Origin: Loxodes magnus
Lineage: Eukaryota > Ciliophora > Karyorelictea > Loxodida > Loxodidae
Assembly (NCBI GenBank): GCA_946699065.1
Contig: CAMPDV010001184.1
Span: 50,677 to 114,676 of the forward strand
DNA: 64,000 nucleotides
Direction of reading: 5' to 3'
The notes beneath the pieces were generated by a model. It was not told where the DNA came from. It was given only the letters and a program-made list of their open reading frames with translations, and made no database searches. Of this stretch, positions 60,336-64,000 are shown one piece after another; the stretch's first letter is position 1; each line of letters begins with the position of its first letter. Both the position numbers and the translations under genes were made by a program.

Positions 60336-61858
60336 TAAAGAAGTTCACATGGACCAGTACTTGCTATAATTTCTATGATATTGTTATTAGATACCTTGAA
60401 AATTATCAGAAATAACTTATATTTAAAATTTTGAACCGTTATTTTGTAACTAAAGCATGGGCTGAAGATTTGTTATTGATTTCAAATGAAGATAATATGA
60501 ATTCTTTAATAAAAGCTGTTTGAAAATTGTTTAGTTGAGTAAAACTATCAATTAATACAGAAAAATGTGAATATATATGTTTTCTTAAGAAGAATTAAAA
60601 ATAGAATGATTAGATTTTTAATATTACTTTGAATAATAACATTATCAAAAAGTAAAAAATGTTACATATTTAGGATTTAATTTTAATGAACTATAAATTA
60701 CAAAATTCATTTTTATGATATTTGCCGAAAGTATAGAAAGTGTGTGAATGGAACTTTGCTATAACTTGCAAAATATAGAAATATTTCGCTATAAAATTTT
60801 AAATAAATCTTTCAATCTTTTATATTATCGAAAGTTGAATATGGATCGGAAATAATACTATGAGCTATTCTAAAAGGAATAAAGAAAATCAAAAAAGATA
60901 TAAATATTAGTCAGAGAAAAATATCAAGATATGCATTTAAGAGTCCTAGATCCTCTTTTAACGAATTTTGCTTCATAGATTTGAATTGACTTCCATTTGA
61001 ATATTATATATCCATGAGATACTTTAAATTTTATCTCAAATTACTAGAAGAAAAAGAAACAAATCCTAAGTCTGATATAGCTTTTCTCTATAATAAAACA
61101 AAAAACAGTAATCTTAATTATTTTAAAAAATTATAGAAACTTTCCCTGCATTTTTAATTTGATTATTTGGATGTTAAAGAAAGCAAAGAATTCCTACGAT
61201 TAGTTTAAAATAAAATAAGACAAAAATTTTATTTAGATTCAATAATAAGAATGAACTTAATGCCTACAGCATACTTATATGTAAATTAAATTGGCAATAA
61301 CACCTCATAATTCCCAATCTACACTTGCTCTAATCTTATATGGTAAGAGAAATTGTATCGATTTATAAGCTTATAACATTTTCCTATAACTTCTAATATG
61401 ATTTACTGTAAAGGTATTATAACATTTAAAGCTTTGAAACATGTTCTTGCGGAGACCTTGATACTTTTAGACATATTCCAACATGTGAGGTCTTGAAAGA
61501 GTTAATTGAAGAATTTAAAGACTTTAAAAATTATAATTTATTAAAGTTCTTAACCTATAGCCAAAAATATTTAAATGAGAACTTTATAAGTATTCAGTAG
61601 CTCAAGAAAATTTACCTTAGAATCAAGATTTTTCATAAAAACTGCTCAGAAAAAGAAATGAAATCATTTAGTAAAAAAATTAATTTGAAAAGGAACTTCT
61701 ATTTAAAAAAAGTGAAAATCAACACATTAACTGTAAAAAATGATTTAGAATTAAATTTAATACAAGAGTAGAAAAGTTGAGAAAGAGTTCCAAAATTCAA
61801 ACTTTTTTATTACTATAAATAATATAGTATAGTATAGACATTTTTAATAAATTTAAAT

Positions 61859-64000
61859 AAGAATTATTAATATGAAAGAGAAATTTAGTCTTTTAAATGT
61901 AAAGAAAGAGCAGAAAAAATACTCAGATTAGCTCTCGAAAGGATTTAAGAATAGGAAAAATTACTTAAAAAATTCCTGACATTGGAACAGATATCAAATA
62001 AAAAAAAGTTAAAGGATTTTAAAAAAAATGTTAGTATATAATTATCTGATCTATTCTATCAGCTTGTCTCCATTTATTTGGTTAAAAATCCTACTAGGCT
62101 TAGGTAGGCAGTGTAGCATTTCATTATCGCCCCATCTTTTAATGTTCTGCTTGTAGAGATCATAGATATTCTTTTTCCAAGGATTAAAATTTGAATTATA
62201 TAATTTTTTTTTATAGATCTACCGCTTTATGTTGGATATATTCTTAATAAAATTTTATAAATATCTTTTTTTCCTCAAAATGCTTTTATTTAGTTACATT
62301 ATTTCATCAGCGCCGTTTACTGTACACGTAACATTTTATTCTTCTTTTGAACTCTTATTCCCATTCCTTTATTTAACTTGAATTTTCTGACTATTTTAAA
62401 GTTATTTTTACTGTTTATTTTAAATTGAGGCTTAATTTTAAATTTAAATAAGATTTGATTGGTTCTTGAAAAAAAGAAAATGGCGTTACCTGAATTTATT
62501 TAAGATTATAAATAAAATATAATTAAACAATTTTGAAACATCTGCCTAAATTTTGAATTACTATAAGTATTTATTTTTTCTAATAAGCATTAGTTCTAAA
62601 GAAGCTTAAAATATTTCTAATTAAATTTTAACTAATTAATTAACTTTTTGTTTGGATGCGTTTAGTTATTGCTATTTACTTTATAAGTAGGATATTAATA
62701 GTTATATTTGTAAGTGATAATTCAGATTAATTATAGATGGTTCTGAAGCATTTTCTTTCTAATTTTATAAAATGTTTACATTTGGATTATTTTAGCGATT
62801 ATTTAATATTTGTATAATTATTTAATTTGTAATAAACATCCATAATAGGGTGATTATAAAAATAAAATGAAGCATTCGTTTTAAAGTATACATATAATTT
62901 TCTTATTAGATTAATACTGAATTTAGTTGAAAAAATCTATAGATTTGATAAAAATAGATAGTTAAGTAGCATTAATGTATATAAAAGGATTATAATTAAA
63001 TAAATACCTAATAAAATTTAGCTAGTAAATATTTATTGATTTATATGAAAGTTTTTAGTGATATTCATCTGTATATTATGCTATTACGCTATTTAATTAC
63101 TTAATCCATTTTACTTTTTAATCTGTTTTATTTAAAGTAGGAAAAGTAAAAATATTGAAATATTATTAATTATCTTACTTTTGTAAGTTAATATTCTCTA
63201 TAATAGTAAATAAGGTTTAAAATTTAAAGAGACTAAAATTTTAAATTTTACTGTCATAGAATATTTAAGAAGTGATGTCATAAAATCTTTAAAAGTTCAA
63301 ATTTATAAACATTTACATAAATTTAGATTTATTTAAAGAAAAACACTAAGCTGAAGTAAATGTTTAGATATATTTATGAACTACACCCAAATCTAAATAA
63401 TTTTTAATATTGAATTGGCTTAGTCAAATATCTTATTTCATTAAATGAGAATAAATTATATAAACTGTTGTAGATTGAAAATAATTTAGGTATTTTAGAT
63501 AAGTATAAAATATTATATACTTATTTTAAATTAATTAAATCAAAATTAGTTATATTTTAGACACTAATTTATATTCTACATTTAAAATTATTAAACATTT
63601 ACAAAATCTCTAAATTATAGGAATTTTAATTTGTAAAATCATCATTAAAAATTATAAACAGATAGTTAATGGAGATTAGGTTACGTATGTTAAAAATAAA
63701 CAATTTATATTTTTTAAATTTATTTAAAAATTAGAGAACTTTAAAATCATCATTAAAGGAAATAAAATTGCAAAGCAAAATAAATAATAGAACAAATTAT
63801 TTAAATCTTTAATTTAAATAAGTGAAAAGCCTTAATTTAAATTTATAAAAATAAGACTTCAAATTTATTTATAACGGATAATTAAGTATAATTTTTACAA
63901 TACTAGATATACTTATAAATAAGTAATTATAATATTCAAATTTAAGTAAAATAGAATTTAAATAAATTCTATACAAAGATATTTAAATAAAAATTGCTTT
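61859..64000. other. AT-rich region, no recognisable gene
   Basis: Sequence right of the second repeat. A small patch near 62070-62160 and 62310-62340 has slightly higher G+C but matches nothing I know. No ORF, RNA gene or repeat supported. Confidence 0.5.

Larger units (their letters stand above)
57500..61780 (+). pseudogene. Non-LTR retrotransposon ORF2 (APE endonuclease, reverse transcriptase), copy 2
   Basis: Better preserved than copy 1. Endonuclease motifs as in copy 1 (L-L-G-D-F-Y-A; N-A-T-[TGA]-F; T-D-H-F). Reverse transcriptase: S-D-[TGA]-R-N-W-R-P-I (TGA at 59398-59400), motif A I-D-I-E-K-M-F-D-S-F-D-R (59624-59659), and motif C region W-A-E-D-L-L-L-I-S (60458 onward), where Y-x-D-D is usual. 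C-terminal C-S-C-x7-H-x3-C zinc motif from 61442, then an intact frame to TGA at 61778-61780. Broken by the SINE-like insertion, by the second insertion (about 59785-60335) and by a one-base frameshift just before motif A. Probably inactive, since motif C is also altered. Confidence 0.87.
54128..61858. repeat. 7.5-kb direct repeat, copy 2
   Basis: Second copy of the unit at 1-7527, in direct orientation about 46.6 kb downstream. It is the better preserved copy. It keeps the 160-bp segment lost from copy 1 and the intact reverse transcriptase stretch around 60395-60470. Its C-terminal ORF2 frame runs on to a TGA at 61778-61780, where copy 1 is frameshifted. The left junction at 54128 and the right junction near 61858 are both inside the window, so the duplicated block can be delimited on this side. 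Confidence 0.95.

Noticed and set aside
54128..61858. Interpreting the two 7.5-kb direct repeats as long terminal repeats of one giant element
   Set aside because: They contain internal non-LTR retrotransposon genes and nested insertions, with no TG...CA ends or primer-binding site seen; segmental duplication explains them better.
1..64000. CRISPR arrays, bacterial operons and Shine-Dalgarno sites
   Set aside because: No regularly spaced repeats of that kind. Code usage, composition and retrotransposons indicate a eukaryotic nuclear genome.
1..64000. tRNA genes
   Set aside because: I looked for T-arm sequences of the type GGTTCGAATCC and for compact cloverleafs; the few weak hits (for example near 13190) lacked the matching D-arm or acceptor stem.

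Overview
This window is very AT-rich nuclear DNA, most likely from a ciliate, and is mostly mobile-element and repeat sequence. The standard code gives only scraps. Reading TAA and TAG as glutamine gives a clean 760-residue RING/B-box/kelch protein at 44194-46476 and recognisable non-LTR retrotransposon proteins. TGA is also used inside reading frames, at positions where tryptophan is expected or where a related copy has TGG. TAA/TAG = Gln with TGA = Trp or stop is known from karyorelictean ciliates such as Loxodes and, in a variant form, from Condylostoma. The organism is an inference from the code. Because such a code has almost no stop codons, open frames prove little here, so I rank genes by domain motifs and by agreement between copies.

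Layout. 1-7527 and 54128-61858 are two direct copies of a 7.5-kb unit. Each holds two non-LTR retrotransposons head to head: on the minus strand the 5' part of one (ORF1 and the start of ORF2), and on the plus strand a nearly full-length one (ORF1, endonuclease, reverse transcriptase, C-terminal zinc motif). The plus element carries a 309-bp SINE-like insertion in its endonuclease and a second insertion in its reverse transcriptase, shared by both copies. 8.2-26.5 kb is coding-like DNA with few clear homologies. It contains two diverged copies of an unknown protein (G-[LI]-F-E-[GA]-I-Q-Y), a candidate membrane-protein gene and a truncated, diverged 18S rRNA fragment (20386-20835). 29.9-36.6 kb is a patchwork: a diverged minus-strand retrotransposon with two nested insertions, two more ORF1 remnants, two copies of an unrecognised W/YC/GDQLL protein and a coiled-coil ORF. 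38.9-42.1 kb can be read as one long candidate ORF. 44.2-46.5 kb is the best single gene, followed by AT and polypurine simple repeats and a 20-bp tandem array. 48.4-50.4 kb has two tandem zinc-knuckle ORF1 proteins. 50.4-53.3 kb and 61.9-64 kb show nothing I can name.

The elements are related. The ORF1 C-terminal motif G-K-x-N-K-G recurs, recognisably or in eroded form, at six places on both strands. The SINE-like family occurs four times, three of them inside retrotransposon coding sequence, two of those being the same insertion event carried by both 7.5-kb copies.
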